Source: Myxococcales bacterium
GTDB lineage: Bacteria; Myxococcota_A; Polyangia; Nannocystales; Nannocystaceae
Direction of reading: 5' to 3'
Assembly (NCBI GenBank): GCA_020633335.1
Contig: JACKDU010000003.1
Span: forward strand, 744,001-808,000
Length of the DNA: 64,000 nucleotides
Made by a program: the position numbers and the translations under genes. Below are positions 41,837 to 50,603 of this stretch, in pieces. Positions within the stretch are counted from its first letter, which is position 1, and every line of letters begins with the position of its first letter. Below the pieces are notes generated by a model, which saw only the letters and a list, made by a program, of their open reading frames with translations, did not search any database and had not been told where the DNA came from.

Positions 41837-41870
41837 GCGCTGTCCCATTCGCCGGCCAGGGTGACAGCGC
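41837..41870 (+). terminator. hairpin after tgt
   Basis: GCGCTGTC (41837-41844) pairs with GACAGCGC (41863-41870), 15 bases after the tgt stop. No U-run, so a weak or processing hairpin. Confidence 0.35.
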
Positions 41871-41905
41871 CCGCACTTCCTGGTAGCCCTGCCCCGCCTC
41901 GCCCA

Positions 41906-41932
41906 CGCCCGGCCGTCAGATCCGGCCGGGCG
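41906..41932. other. second hairpin in the tgt-yajC gap
   Basis: CGCCCGGCC (41906-41914) and GGCCGGGCG (41924-41932) form a nine-base stem with a nine-base loop, 32 bases before the yajC start. Could shape yajC-secDF leader mRNA. Confidence 0.35.
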
Positions 41933-41964
41933 CGGTGGATACTCGTCGCCCGTCAGGCCCCGTC

Positions 41965-42318
41965 ATGCCGATGCTCAGCTCTTCAAGCCCCCTCCTAGGA
42001 CTCATCGCCGAGGCGGCCGCGCCGTCGCTCCTCTCCGGCCCGCTGCCGATGATGTTCCTGATGTTCGCGGTGCTCTACTTCCTGGTCCTGCGGCCGGCGA
42101 GCAAGGCGGAGAAGGCCCGCCGCGAGCGGATCGGCGGGATCAAGAAGGGCGACAAGGTGAAGCTGAACGGCGGGATCCTCGGGACCGTCGCCAGCGTCGA
42201 CGGCGACGTGGCGATGGTCGAGATCGCCGAGCGGGTCAAGGTCCGGGTGATCAAGGCCGAGCTCAGCGACGTGGTCCAGGAGCCCGCGGCAGGCGGCGAG
42301 GCGGCGAAGGCGAGCTAG
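41965..42318 (+). CDS. yajC: preprotein translocase subunit YajC
   Basis: A 117-residue accessory subunit of the SecDF complex with one membrane segment (LPMMFLMFAVLYFLVLRPASKAEK) and the cytoplasmic domain GDKVKLNGGILGTVASVDGDVAMVEIAERVKVRVIKAELSDV. ATG 41965 or 41971 both fit; GTG 41935 is less likely. secD starts four bases after its stop. Confidence 0.94.
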   Translation: MPMLSSSSPLLGLIAEAAAPSLLSGPLPMMFLMFAVLYFLVLRPASKAEKARRERIGGIKKGDKVKLNGGILGTVASVDGDVAMVEIAERVKVRVIKAELSDVVQEPAAGGEAAKAS

Positions 42319-42322
42319 GTCG

Positions 42323-44461
42323 ATGAGACGCTTCCTCAAGCTCAAGGCGCTCTTCCTGGCGCTCCTGCTGACCCTCAGCACCCTCATGGTGCTGCCCTCG
42401 GTCGCTGAGATCGCCAAGTTCAACCTCCCGTCCTGGATCACCGAGACCTTCACGAACAAGTTCAAGCTCGGCCTCGATCTCCAGGGCGGCCTCCACCTCG
42501 AGTACTCGGTCGCCGTCGACGAGGCGCTCGAGAACAAGCTCGACCAGATCGCGGCCGAGCTCGAGGCCGCGTTCAAGGAGAAGAAGGAGATCCGGGTCAC
42601 CGCCGAGCGCAACGGCATCGACCGGATCGACATCAAGTTCCCGAAGCCGGCCGACGTCGCGCTGGCGACCGATGACGTGATGGGCATCGCCCTCGCCGAC
42701 CTCGAGCGGGTCGACACCGAGGACGAGCCGAACGGCGTCATCCACCTCCAGATGCCGGATCACCGGCTCGCCGAGGCCCGCAAGAGCGCGGTCGGCCAGG
42801 CGCTCGACACCGTCCGTCGCCGGATCGACGCGATGGGGATCGCCGAGCCCAACATCTACCCGAAGAACCGGCAGATCGTCATCGAGCTCCCGGGCCTCAG
42901 CGACACCGCGACCGAGGTCCGGGCGGCCCGCGTCGACGCCTCGACCCGCCTCGCCGAGCTCCTCCGCACGGCCGGCGCGCCGCAGGTGATCATCAGCGAC
43001 ATCAAGGCGGATCCCGGCGCCTTCGTCCTCCGGATCCCCGAGCAGGGCGCCCGCGACTCCCTCCGGCAGGCGCTCGGCGCCTCGATCAGCGCTGACGACG
43101 TGATCATCGACGACCGGATCCCCGGCGAGCTCCAGATCGTCCCCGACGATCCGGGCGCGCCGCTGGACGCCGACACCGTCCACCTCACGCTCACCGAGGC
43201 CGCCCGCGACAAGGTCCTCGCCGAGTCGAGCGACTTCCGCCGCCTCCTCAAGATCATCGAGCGCTCCGCGGTCCTCGAGATGCGGATGATCGACGACGAG
43301 ACCCCCTTCGCCGACACCGGCAAGCCCTACCTCCAGGCGATCTACGAGGCCGGCCTGGTCACCCAGGGGATGGGGATCGCCGTCAACAAGATGTCGGACT
43401 ACGGCAACGACAAGGGCGTCACCGTCAAGGACCCCTACGTCTTCTTCGCCAAGGACCGCGAGACCCTCGAGGGCTTCTTCGCCAACCTGCCGGCGCAGTG
43501 GCGGCTCCCCTCGAGCCACATGCTCGCCTACGGGCGGACGCCGATGATCCTCCGCCGCGGGGCCGAGCCCGAGACCGTCTGGCAGACCTACATCTGCAAG
43601 TCGCGGGCGGAGGTGACCGGCGAGAGCATCGTCTCGGCCAACGTCACCTTCAGCCAGGAGACCGGCACCCCGGAGGTCAGCCTCAAGCTCGACCGCCTCG
43701 GCGCCGATCGCTTCGAGCAGATGTCCGGCGAGAACATCGGCCGGAAGATGGCGATCATGATGGACGACGAGGTCACCTCGGACCCGGTCTTCAACGACCG
43801 GATCCCCGGCGGCAACGTCCGGATCACCATGGGCGAGACGCCCGGGCAGTCGATCCGCGAGTCGGCCAACGACCTGGTCAAGGTGCTCAAGTCGGGCTCG
43901 CTCCCGGCCCGCCTGGTCAAGGAGTTCGAGATCCGCGTCGGCGCTGACCTCGGCAAGGACTCGGTCGAGAGCGGCTTCTGGGCGATGGTCGTCGGCCTCG
44001 CCTTCGTCATCGCCTTCATGGGGGTCTACTACCGCAAGGCCGGCGTGATCTCGGTCTTCGCGCTCCTCTTCAACATGATCCTCATCCTCGCGGCGATGGC
44101 GTTCTTCAACGCGACGCTGACGCTCCCGGGGATCGCCGGCATCGTCCTGACGATCGGCATGGCGGTCGACGCCAACGTCATCGTCTACGAGCGCATCCGC
44201 GAGCTGATCCGCGAGGGGTACAAGGCCCGCGCGGCGATCGAGGCCGGCTACGACCGCGCCTTCACGACCATCGTCGACTCCCAGCTGACCACCGCGATCG
44301 CCGGCCTGGTCCTCTGGCAGTACGGCTCGGGGCCGATCCGCGGCTTCGCCATCACCCTGCTGATCGGCATCGCCACGTCGATCTTCACCGCGGTCTTCGC
44401 AACCCGCGTCTTCTTCGACTTCCAGGCCAACCGCCGGGGCTTCGACCGCGTGTCGATCTAG
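42323..44461 (+). CDS. secD: protein translocase subunit SecD
   Basis: Uses the proton gradient to pull exported proteins through SecYEG. The 712-residue product has the first membrane helix (LFLALLLTLSTLMVLPSV), the conserved LGLDLQGGLHLEY, periplasmic P1 domains, and five C-terminal helices with GMAVDANVIVYERIRELIREG and GFAITLLIGIATSIFTAVFATR. It is longer than the E. coli protein by about 100 residues, mostly in the periplasmic region. secF follows after six bases. Confidence 0.96.
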   Translation: MRRFLKLKALFLALLLTLSTLMVLPSVAEIAKFNLPSWITETFTNKFKLGLDLQGGLHLEYSVAVDEALENKLDQIAAELEAAFKEKKEIRVTAERNGIDRIDIKFPKPADVALATDDVMGIALADLERVDTEDEPNGVIHLQMPDHRLAEARKSAVGQALDTVRRRIDAMGIAEPNIYPKNRQIVIELPGLSDTATEVRAARVDASTRLAELLRTAGAPQVIISDIKADPGAFVLRIPEQGARDSLRQALGASISADDVIIDDRIPGELQIVPDDPGAPLDADTVHLTLTEAARDKVLAESSDFRRLLKIIERSAVLEMRMIDDETPFADTGKPYLQAIYEAGLVTQGMGIAVNKMSDYGNDKGVTVKDPYVFFAKDRETLEGFFANLPAQWRLPSSHMLAYGRTPMILRRGAEPETVWQTYICKSRAEVTGESIVSANVTFSQETGTPEVSLKLDRLGADRFEQMSGENIGRKMAIMMDDEVTSDPVFNDRIPGGNVRITMGETPGQSIRESANDLVKVLKSGSLPARLVKEFEIRVGADLGKDSVESGFWAMVVGLAFVIAFMGVYYRKAGVISVFALLFNMILILAAMAFFNATLTLPGIAGIVLTIGMAVDANVIVYERIRELIREGYKARAAIEAGYDRAFTTIVDSQLTTAIAGLVLWQYGSGPIRGFAITLLIGIATSIFTAVFATRVFFDFQANRRGFDRVSI

Positions 44462-44467
44462 GACGCC

Positions 44468-45940
44468 ATGCAGAAGTTCTTCGAGCTCATCCCCTCCGGG
44501 ACGAACTTCAACTTCGTCAAGAACGCGAAGAAGTTCATCCTCCTCTCGATCGTCCTCCTGATCACCTCGATCGGGGCGATGATCTACAACGGCGCCACCC
44601 ACGGCTCGGTGCTCAACTTCGGCATCGACTTCCAGGGCGGCTCGACCGTCCGCCTCGCCCTCAAGCAGGACGCGGCGGTCGAGGTCCAGCAGGTCCGCGA
44701 CGCCCTCGAGACCCTCGGCTACCAGGGGGCGTCGGCGCTGACCGTGCCGGACGCCGAGAACGAGGTGCTGATCCGGGTCAAGGAGGTCCACTCGATCGAC
44801 CCGGCGCAGGCGAAGGCCTGCGAGGACGCGATCGCCGGCTACGACAAGGCGAAGCTCGTCGCCTTCAACTACCCGCCCGAGGGGTCGAGCAAGATCTTCC
44901 TCAAGTTCGACGCGCAGCCGATCTACGGCGAGGTCGAGAAGATCCTCGAGGCCGCCGGCTGCGAGGGCAAGGCCGACAAGGGCACCGGCAAGGAGGGCGA
45001 GTTCCCGGTCGAGGTCAGCCTCATCGGCATCGGCGCCAAGCTCCAGGAGCAGCTCGACGCGCACTTCGGCGCCGGCACGGTCGACCACATCGTCTCCTCG
45101 GAGACGGTCGGCGCCAAGGTCGGCAACCAGCTCAAGCGCGACGGGGTGCAGTCGCTCCTCTACGCGATCGGCTTCATCTTCCTCTACGTGATGCTGCGCT
45201 TCGACCTCCGCTACGCGCCGGGGGGCATCGTCGCGCTCGCCCACGACGCGCTCATGGTGGTCGGCGCCTTCGCCATCACCTACAAGGAGTTCAACCTCCA
45301 GACGATCGCCGCGCTGCTGACGGTCGTCGGCTACTCGATCAACGACACGATCGTCGTCTTCGACCGGATCCGCGAGCGGGTCGCCCTCAACCGCGAGGGC
45401 GACATCGAGGAGATCACCAACACCGCGCTCAACGAGACCCTGAGCCGGACGATCCTGACCTCGACGACGACGATGATCGTCGTCCTCTCGATCTGGCTGA
45501 TCGGCTCCGGGCCGATCAAGGACTTCGCGTTCGCGCTGATCATCGGCCTCCTGGTCGGCACCTACTCGTCGCTCTTCATCGCCAGCCCGCTCTTCCTCTG
45601 GATCAACAAGCGCTTCTACGGCGGTGAGGGCCACCTCCTCGCGGTCGAGCGCGAGGAGCGGGCGGGCACCGGCACCCTCCTGGGCTCGGCGAGCGCCGAG
45701 GAGGTCGACGAGATCAGCGGCAAGACCGTCGGCGAGATCCGCTCGGAGGCCCGCGGCGAGATCGGCGCGGGCGAGGGCGAGGACGAGGGCGCCGCCGAGG
45801 TGGCCGACGCGGGCGAGACCGCCGGCGGCAGCGTCGACGACGACGCGATGGTCAAGAAGCTCCTCGAGAAGGAGCGCGAGGCGGATGGCGGCGGGGAGCA
45901 GCGGAGCAGCCGACGCCGCCGCCGTCGACCGGGCGCCTAG
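44468..45940 (+). CDS. secF: protein translocase subunit SecF, extended
   Basis: Partner of SecD in the inner membrane. Residues 1-380 carry the six-helix SecF core: FGIDFQGGSTVRLAL, the VGAKVGNQL segment, YSINDTIVVFDRIRE and IWLIGSGPIKDFAFALIIGLLVGTYSSLFIA. At 490 residues it is longer than usual. The periplasmic loop has a 90-residue enlargement including EAAGCEGKADKGTG, and the C-terminal 100 residues are an acidic tail ending RRRRRRPGA. Confidence 0.95.
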   Translation: MQKFFELIPSGTNFNFVKNAKKFILLSIVLLITSIGAMIYNGATHGSVLNFGIDFQGGSTVRLALKQDAAVEVQQVRDALETLGYQGASALTVPDAENEVLIRVKEVHSIDPAQAKACEDAIAGYDKAKLVAFNYPPEGSSKIFLKFDAQPIYGEVEKILEAAGCEGKADKGTGKEGEFPVEVSLIGIGAKLQEQLDAHFGAGTVDHIVSSETVGAKVGNQLKRDGVQSLLYAIGFIFLYVMLRFDLRYAPGGIVALAHDALMVVGAFAITYKEFNLQTIAALLTVVGYSINDTIVVFDRIRERVALNREGDIEEITNTALNETLSRTILTSTTTMIVVLSIWLIGSGPIKDFAFALIIGLLVGTYSSLFIASPLFLWINKRFYGGEGHLLAVEREERAGTGTLLGSASAEEVDEISGKTVGEIRSEARGEIGAGEGEDEGAAEVADAGETAGGSVDDDAMVKKLLEKEREADGGGEQRSSRRRRRRPGA

Positions 45941-45967
45941 GTGCTGGTGAGTCGCGCAGACGCGAGC

Positions 45968-46014
45968 CGATCGGCGAGACGCCTCCGCCTTGAGCGCGGG
46001 CGCCTCGCCGATCG
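45968..46014. terminator. 11-bp inverted repeat after secF
   Basis: CGATCGGCGAG (45968-45978) and CTCGCCGATCG (46004-46014) pair perfectly, and four further pairs continue inside after one mismatch. It begins 27 bases after the secF stop and probably separates secDF from recJ. Confidence 0.45.
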
Positions 46015-46143
46015 CAATTCAGCGTGGACCTCGGCGGCGGGCGTCGCCGAGGGCGCTGCTCGGAGCGCGCGCCCGCCTGCCGCACATGCTCCGGCCGCTT
46101 GGCTGACGCAGCGCGCCGCGCTCCGAAGGGCAGGGGAGCGACG

Positions 46144-47874
46144 ATGAGCGAGCCCCCCGAGCTCGCCCTCCGCGATCCAGGCGCCGACCCGGCCGAGATC
46201 CGCGAGCGCGCGGCCGCCCTCGGCGCGTCGCCGGCCGCGGTCTCGCTCCTGATGGGCCGCGGCGTCCGGACCCCCGAGGACCAGGAGCGCTGGCTCCGCT
46301 CGCGCCTCGCCGATCTCCGGCCCCCGGACGCGATGGCCGGCTTCGAGCCCGCGCTCGATCTCCTGCAGACGGCGATCCGCCGGAACTGGCGGGTCGGCGT
46401 CTTCGGCGACTACGACGTCGACGGGGTGACGACGGCGACGATCCTGACGACCTACCTCGAGGCCCTCGGGGTCCAGGTCGTCCCCCGGGTCGCCAGCCGC
46501 GACGCCGGCTACGGCTTTCGGATCGACGACGCGCGCGCGCTGGTCGAGGCCGGCGTCCAGCTCGTCCTCACCGGCGACTGCGGGACCTCCGATCACGAGG
46601 CGCTCGAGTGGCTGCGCTCCCGCGGGATCCCGAGCGCGGTGATCGATCACCACCAGGTGCCCGAGACGATGCCGCCCGCGAGCGCGCTCCTCAACCCGCA
46701 CCAGCCCGGCTGCGAGTTCCCCTTCAAGGGCCTCTGCTCGGCCGGCGTCGCCTTCTACCTGAGCGCCGCCCTCCGCTCGGCCCTCGCCCGCGAGCGCGGC
46801 CGCTCGGCGCTCCCCGATCCCCGGGCCTGGCTCGACATGGTCGCCCTCGGGACGGTCTGCGACATGGTCCCGCTGGTCGACGAGAACCGGATCCTCGTCC
46901 GCCACGGCCTCGGCGTCCTCGGCCAGCGCCGACGCCCCGGGGTCCGGGCGCTCCTCGACATGGCCGGCGTCGACGCCGACGAGATCATCGACGAGACCCA
47001 CCTCGGCTTCCGCCTCGGCCCCCGCCTCAACGCCCCCGGCCGCCTCGGCCCCGCCGATCCCTCGCTCTCGCTCCTGCGCGCGCGCTCGCTCCCCGAGGCG
47101 AAGGCGATGGCCGCCCAGGTCGAGAGCTACAACGCCCGCCGCCGCCAGCTCCAGGCCCGGATCGTCGCCGAGGCCGAGGCCGCGCTCGCCGGCGATCCGA
47201 GCGTCGCCGGCCGCCGCGGCCTGGTGATCGCCAACCCGGGCTGGCTCCACGGGATCGTCGGGATCGCGGCCTCGACCCTGGTCCAGATCTACCGCCGGCC
47301 GGTCCTGGTCCTGGCGATCGACGAGGGGCTGGGGGAGGCGCGGGGCTCGGTCCGCACCTTCGGCGAGGTCGACGTGCGGGCGGCGCTGCGCGAGTGCGCG
47401 CCCCTCCTGCGGCGCTACGGCGGCCACCGGGCGGCCGCCGGCGTGTCGATGGACCCGGCGGAGATCCCGCGCCTGGTCGAGGCCTTTGACGCCGCGGTCG
47501 CCCGCCAGGTCGGACCCGCGCCGGCCGAGCCGGCCGAGGCCTACGACGGCGCCCTCGAGCTCGCGGCGATCGATCCCGACTTCCTCGGGGCGATCGAGGG
47601 CCTCGGGCCCTACGGGGTCGGCTTCCCGGCCCCCCGCTACCTCCTCGAGGGCGCCGAGGTCGACCACCTCCGGATCCTCAAGGGCGAGCACCTCAAGCTC
47701 GCGCTCCGCCAGGGGGGCGTGCTGGTCGAGGCGATCGCGTTTGGCCAGGCGACCGCCGGGGTCAAGATCGGCGATCGGGTGAGCTGCCTCTATCTCCCGA
47801 CCCGCTCGCTCTATCGCGGGCGCTGGCGCCTTCAGCTCCAGGTCGAGTCGATCTGGCCGGCGCGCGGCTTTTGA
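46144..47874 (+). CDS. recJ: single-stranded-DNA-specific exonuclease RecJ
   Basis: 5'-3' ssDNA exonuclease for recombination and mismatch repair. The 576-residue product has the DHH-family motifs GDYDVDGVTTATIL, TGDCGTSDHEAL, VIDHHQVPE and the DHHA1-region RYGGHRAAAGVSM, plus the OB domain at the end. ATG 46144 is preceded by AGGGGAG at a proper distance. The 200-bp gap upstream holds a hairpin and no convincing gene. Confidence 0.95.
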   Translation: MSEPPELALRDPGADPAEIRERAAALGASPAAVSLLMGRGVRTPEDQERWLRSRLADLRPPDAMAGFEPALDLLQTAIRRNWRVGVFGDYDVDGVTTATILTTYLEALGVQVVPRVASRDAGYGFRIDDARALVEAGVQLVLTGDCGTSDHEALEWLRSRGIPSAVIDHHQVPETMPPASALLNPHQPGCEFPFKGLCSAGVAFYLSAALRSALARERGRSALPDPRAWLDMVALGTVCDMVPLVDENRILVRHGLGVLGQRRRPGVRALLDMAGVDADEIIDETHLGFRLGPRLNAPGRLGPADPSLSLLRARSLPEAKAMAAQVESYNARRRQLQARIVAEAEAALAGDPSVAGRRGLVIANPGWLHGIVGIAASTLVQIYRRPVLVLAIDEGLGEARGSVRTFGEVDVRAALRECAPLLRRYGGHRAAAGVSMDPAEIPRLVEAFDAAVARQVGPAPAEPAEAYDGALELAAIDPDFLGAIEGLGPYGVGFPAPRYLLEGAEVDHLRILKGEHLKLALRQGGVLVEAIAFGQATAGVKIGDRVSCLYLPTRSLYRGRWRLQLQVESIWPARGF

Positions 47875-47900
47875 CGGCCCAATTCCCGCGGGGCTATGCT
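47871..47900 (+). promoter_or_regulatory. sigma-70-type promoter inside the recJ end
   Basis: TTGACG (47871-47876, overlapping the recJ stop), an 18-base spacer and TATGCT (47895-47900). The start codon at 47911 is ten bases past the -10. Confidence 0.45.
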
Positions 47901-47910
47901 CATCGCCACG

Positions 47911-48828
47911 ATGGCTACGCTCACCCTCGGCCGCCCGGGCCTCGCCCTCGCCCTGGTCCTCGCCGGATCGCTCGGCGGATCGATCGTCGGCTGCGGCGCC
48001 CGCTCGGCCTTCACCGATGACGGCGGCGACACCGACGGTGGCGGCGACGACCCCGAGCGCCTCGGCTCCTGCGACATGCCGATCACGCTGCCCTTCGCCC
48101 CCCAGACGGTGCGCGGGCGCCTGGTCGGCGGCGGCTCGGCCGAGGGCTGGTGCGGCGAGGCCGACGGTGGCGATCGCGGGCGCGAGGACACCTACGTCCT
48201 GACGCCGCCCTACAGCACCGACGTGATCCTGACGCTCCGCGACGGCACCGACTTCCCGGCGATGCTGCGGGTCACGCCGGACACCTGCCGCGAGCGCGAG
48301 GGGGTCCTGCCGGAGATCTGCGTGGTCCCCGAGATCGACGAGGCCTGGCACTTCTGGGCCGAGGCCGGCCACGACTACAACATCTCCGTCGACTCGCCGG
48401 CGGGGACCGACGGGCGCTACGAGCTCGAGGTGACGATCGGCTGGCCGCCCCTCGAGGCCTGCGACATCCACCCGACCGCGATCACCTACGAGCCGGGCGG
48501 CTACTTCCTCTGGGAGAACGACCTCGCCGCCGGTCAGGGGCGGGTCGACGGCGCCTGCGGTGGACCTGGCCGAGAGAACATGTTCCGCCTGGTGGTCACC
48601 CAGCCGACCTACTTCGCGGCCCAGGTGACCTACAACGACATGACGCCGGTGGTGAACCTGCGGACGAGCTGCGCCGCCGCCTCCGAGATCATCTGCGACA
48701 CCCGCGAGGCCGGCAGCGGCCAGATCTTCCTCGAGTACTTCTTCGACGCGCCGGGCGAGTACTACCTGGTGGTCGATCAGGGCGACGTCCGCGGCGGCAA
48801 CTACGTCCTCGAGATCTACTGGGGGTAG
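47911..48828 (+). CDS. lipoprotein with two prepeptidase-C-like domains
   Basis: A 305-residue exported protein. The signal MATLTLGRPGLALALVLAGSLGGSIVGC ends in lipobox IVGC, then an Asp/Gly-rich linker DDGGDTDGGGDD. Two similar beta-sandwich units follow, recognisable by DTYVLTPPYSTDVILTLRDGTDFPAMLRV and ENMFRLVVTQPTYFAAQVTYNDMTPVVNLR, each with a Cys pair, like the PPC domains of secreted proteins. ATG 47911 is preferred over 47896, which overlaps the -10 box. No catalytic domain, so a binding role is likely. Confidence 0.7.
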   Translation: MATLTLGRPGLALALVLAGSLGGSIVGCGARSAFTDDGGDTDGGGDDPERLGSCDMPITLPFAPQTVRGRLVGGGSAEGWCGEADGGDRGREDTYVLTPPYSTDVILTLRDGTDFPAMLRVTPDTCREREGVLPEICVVPEIDEAWHFWAEAGHDYNISVDSPAGTDGRYELEVTIGWPPLEACDIHPTAITYEPGGYFLWENDLAAGQGRVDGACGGPGRENMFRLVVTQPTYFAAQVTYNDMTPVVNLRTSCAAASEIICDTREAGSGQIFLEYFFDAPGEYYLVVDQGDVRGGNYVLEIYWG

Positions 48829-48833
48829 GGCGG

Positions 48834-49295
48834 GTGTTCAGGCCCTGGCTCCGGACCGCGCGCCCCGACGACTGGACCGGGACGCTGGTCGAGGTGGTGA
48901 TGGCCGGCCTCCTCGTCCTCTTCGTCGTCACCGCGATCCTGGTGGTGATCCCGCCGCGCTGGCTCGCCCTCGCCGCCGGCTACGAGGAGCCGGTGCGCCT
49001 GGTCTTCGTCCTCGTCGCGCTCTACCTCTGGGGGTGGACGCGGGCGCTGGCGATCGCCGCGCTGCCGCGGGCGCCCTTCTTCATCTTCGGCCGCCTGGTC
49101 TTCCGCGAAGGCGGTCGCCGTCACCGCCTCCGCGCCCGTGAGATCGTCGAGATCGTCGTCGAGGCCCGGCTCCCGGACGACGTCGACGTCTTCGTCGTCG
49201 TCCTCCGCGACGGCACCCGCCACGACCTCTGCCCGGTCACCTGGCGCGGCGCCGGTCGCCTCTACCGCCGGCTCCGACGCTACGTCCGCGACTAG
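48834..49295 (+). CDS. hypothetical membrane protein
   Basis: A 153-residue protein with two hydrophobic segments (VEVVMAGLLVLFVVTAILVVI and VRLVFVLVALYLWGW) and a basic C-terminal domain ending GRLYRRLRRYVRD. The cytoplasmic part FREGGRRHRLRAREIVEIVVEARLPDDVDVFVVVLRDGTRHDLCPV resembles a small PH-like beta domain, but I cannot name a family. GTG 48834 starts five bases after the lipoprotein stop, implying cotranscription. Confidence 0.65.
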   Translation: MFRPWLRTARPDDWTGTLVEVVMAGLLVLFVVTAILVVIPPRWLALAAGYEEPVRLVFVLVALYLWGWTRALAIAALPRAPFFIFGRLVFREGGRRHRLRAREIVEIVVEARLPDDVDVFVVVLRDGTRHDLCPVTWRGAGRLYRRLRRYVRD

Positions 49296-49319
49296 TCGCA
49301 GGACGAGCCGCGATCACGA

Positions 49320-49961
49320 TCACGCCTCTTGCCCGCGGACGTGGGCGACGAGGGCGATCACGCTGGCGAGCGCGAGGAGGACCAGCGCCCCGCCGAGGTG
49401 CCCCGGGAGGACGTGCGCGAGGCCGGTCGCCGGGCAGTGCCAGGTCACCGTGTTGAGGGCCGCGAGGGTGACGCCCGCGGTGATCCAGTAGACCGCCGCC
49501 GGGCGCCGCCGCTGGACGAACGCCCCGCTGAGCACGCCGATCGCCAGGATCACGCCGCCCGCCGCCAGCAAGACCACGCCACAGCCGAGCCCGTGCTCGC
49601 CCTCGAGGTGGCGACGGAGCCCCTCGAGGTCGTGGATCCCCGGCTGGCCGATCGCCGCCGCCACCGTCGCCAGCACGCCGCCGACCGCGAGGAGCACCCG
49701 CGCGCTGCGGCTCGGGAAGATCAGGCCGAGGCCGATCGCCGGGAAGATCAGGAAGCAGAGGAGCCAGAGCGAGATCTGAAGGAGGAGCTGCCAGGGCGGC
49801 TGATCGAGGAGGTCGCCGCGGACGCCGGTGATCGCCAGGAGGCCGCCGCAGACCAGCAGCGTGAGGAGGAGCGCCGGCAGGAAGTGGCGCCGACGGGCCC
49901 GCTGGCTCCGCGCGAGGTCCCCTTGGATCAGGGCGTCGACGTCGAGGCGCGGCTGGGTCAT
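49320..49961 (-). CDS. NrsF-like membrane anti-sigma factor
   Basis: A 213-residue protein with six hydrophobic segments and a short basic N-terminus (LIQGDLARSQRARRRHF). The last two segments flank NTVTWHCPATGLAHVLPGH, matching the Cys/His signature of the NrsF (DUF1109) family, which holds ECF sigma factors at the membrane. Its ATG overlaps the sigma gene's stop by four bases, the usual arrangement for such pairs. Inducing signal unknown. Confidence 0.75.
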   Translation of the reverse strand: MTQPRLDVDALIQGDLARSQRARRRHFLPALLLTLLVCGGLLAITGVRGDLLDQPPWQLLLQISLWLLCFLIFPAIGLGLIFPSRSARVLLAVGGVLATVAAAIGQPGIHDLEGLRRHLEGEHGLGCGVVLLAAGGVILAIGVLSGAFVQRRRPAAVYWITAGVTLAALNTVTWHCPATGLAHVLPGHLGGALVLLALASVIALVAHVRGQEA

Positions 49962-50602
49962 GGGGCGCTCCAGAAGATGGCGAAGATCGACGGCACGAGC
50001 CAGCGGGCCAGCGCCTTGTAGGCCCGGTGGGCGCGGACGCGGACGGCGCCCTCGCGGAGGTCGAGGCGCTCGGCGACCTCGGCCATGCTCATGCCCTGGA
50101 GCTTGTGGAGCTCGACGACCTCGCGCTGGCCCTCGGGCAGCCTGGCGATCGCCGCCTGGACGCGCTCGACGATCTCGAGCTCGCGCTCACGATCGAGCCC
50201 GAGCTCCTCCACGGTCGGGCCCTGGTCGGCGATCTTGGCCATCGGGTCGAGATCATCGCCGTCGGGCGCCCCATGTTTCACTTCGCGGCGAGACTTTCGG
50301 TATTCGCGGCGGAGGTGGTCCATCGCCGCGTTGCGGGCGATCGCGAAGTACCAGGCCTGGACCGCGCCGTCGGGGTCGCCCCCCTGGAGGGTGAAGCGGT
50401 CGCGCGCGAGGTGGGCCTTGAGGAAGGTCACCTGGAGGAGGTCCTCGACGATCTCGCGGTCGCTGAGGATCCGCAGGAGGAAGCCCCGGAGGCGGCGGCC
50501 GAGGGTCGCGTGCACGCGCGCGTAGGCGCGGGCGTCGCCGTCGATGTAGCGCTCCATCGCCTGGTAGAGGCCGGCGAGCTCGGGGTCTCGGGGGCGTCCC
50601 AC
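49958..50602 (-). CDS. ECF-type RNA polymerase sigma factor
   Basis: A 214-residue group IV sigma factor. Region 2 reads DREIVEDLLQVTFLKAHLARDRF...AWYFAIARNAAMDHLRREYRKSRRE, and region 4 reads RLPEGQREVVELHKLQGMSMAEVAERLDLREGAVRVRAHRAYKAL. The GTG start at 50602 lies one base after the nitrilase stop, so it may share that promoter. The downstream overlapping gene is its likely anti-sigma factor. Targets unknown. Confidence 0.92.
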   Translation of the reverse strand: MGRPRDPELAGLYQAMERYIDGDARAYARVHATLGRRLRGFLLRILSDREIVEDLLQVTFLKAHLARDRFTLQGGDPDGAVQAWYFAIARNAAMDHLRREYRKSRREVKHGAPDGDDLDPMAKIADQGPTVEELGLDRERELEIVERVQAAIARLPEGQREVVELHKLQGMSMAEVAERLDLREGAVRVRAHRAYKALARWLVPSIFAIFWSAP

Positions 50603-50603
50603 G

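Noticed and set aside
42263..45634. 1,123-codon antisense frame across secD-secF
   Set aside because: secD and secF are unambiguous on the other strand; the antisense protein is Asp/Glu/Arg/Val-rich shadow.
45941..46147. 68-codon frame starting GTG right after secF
   Set aside because: Arg/Ala-rich with no recognisable domain, it overlaps the recJ start and crosses an 11-bp inverted repeat; more likely chance openness in high-GC DNA.
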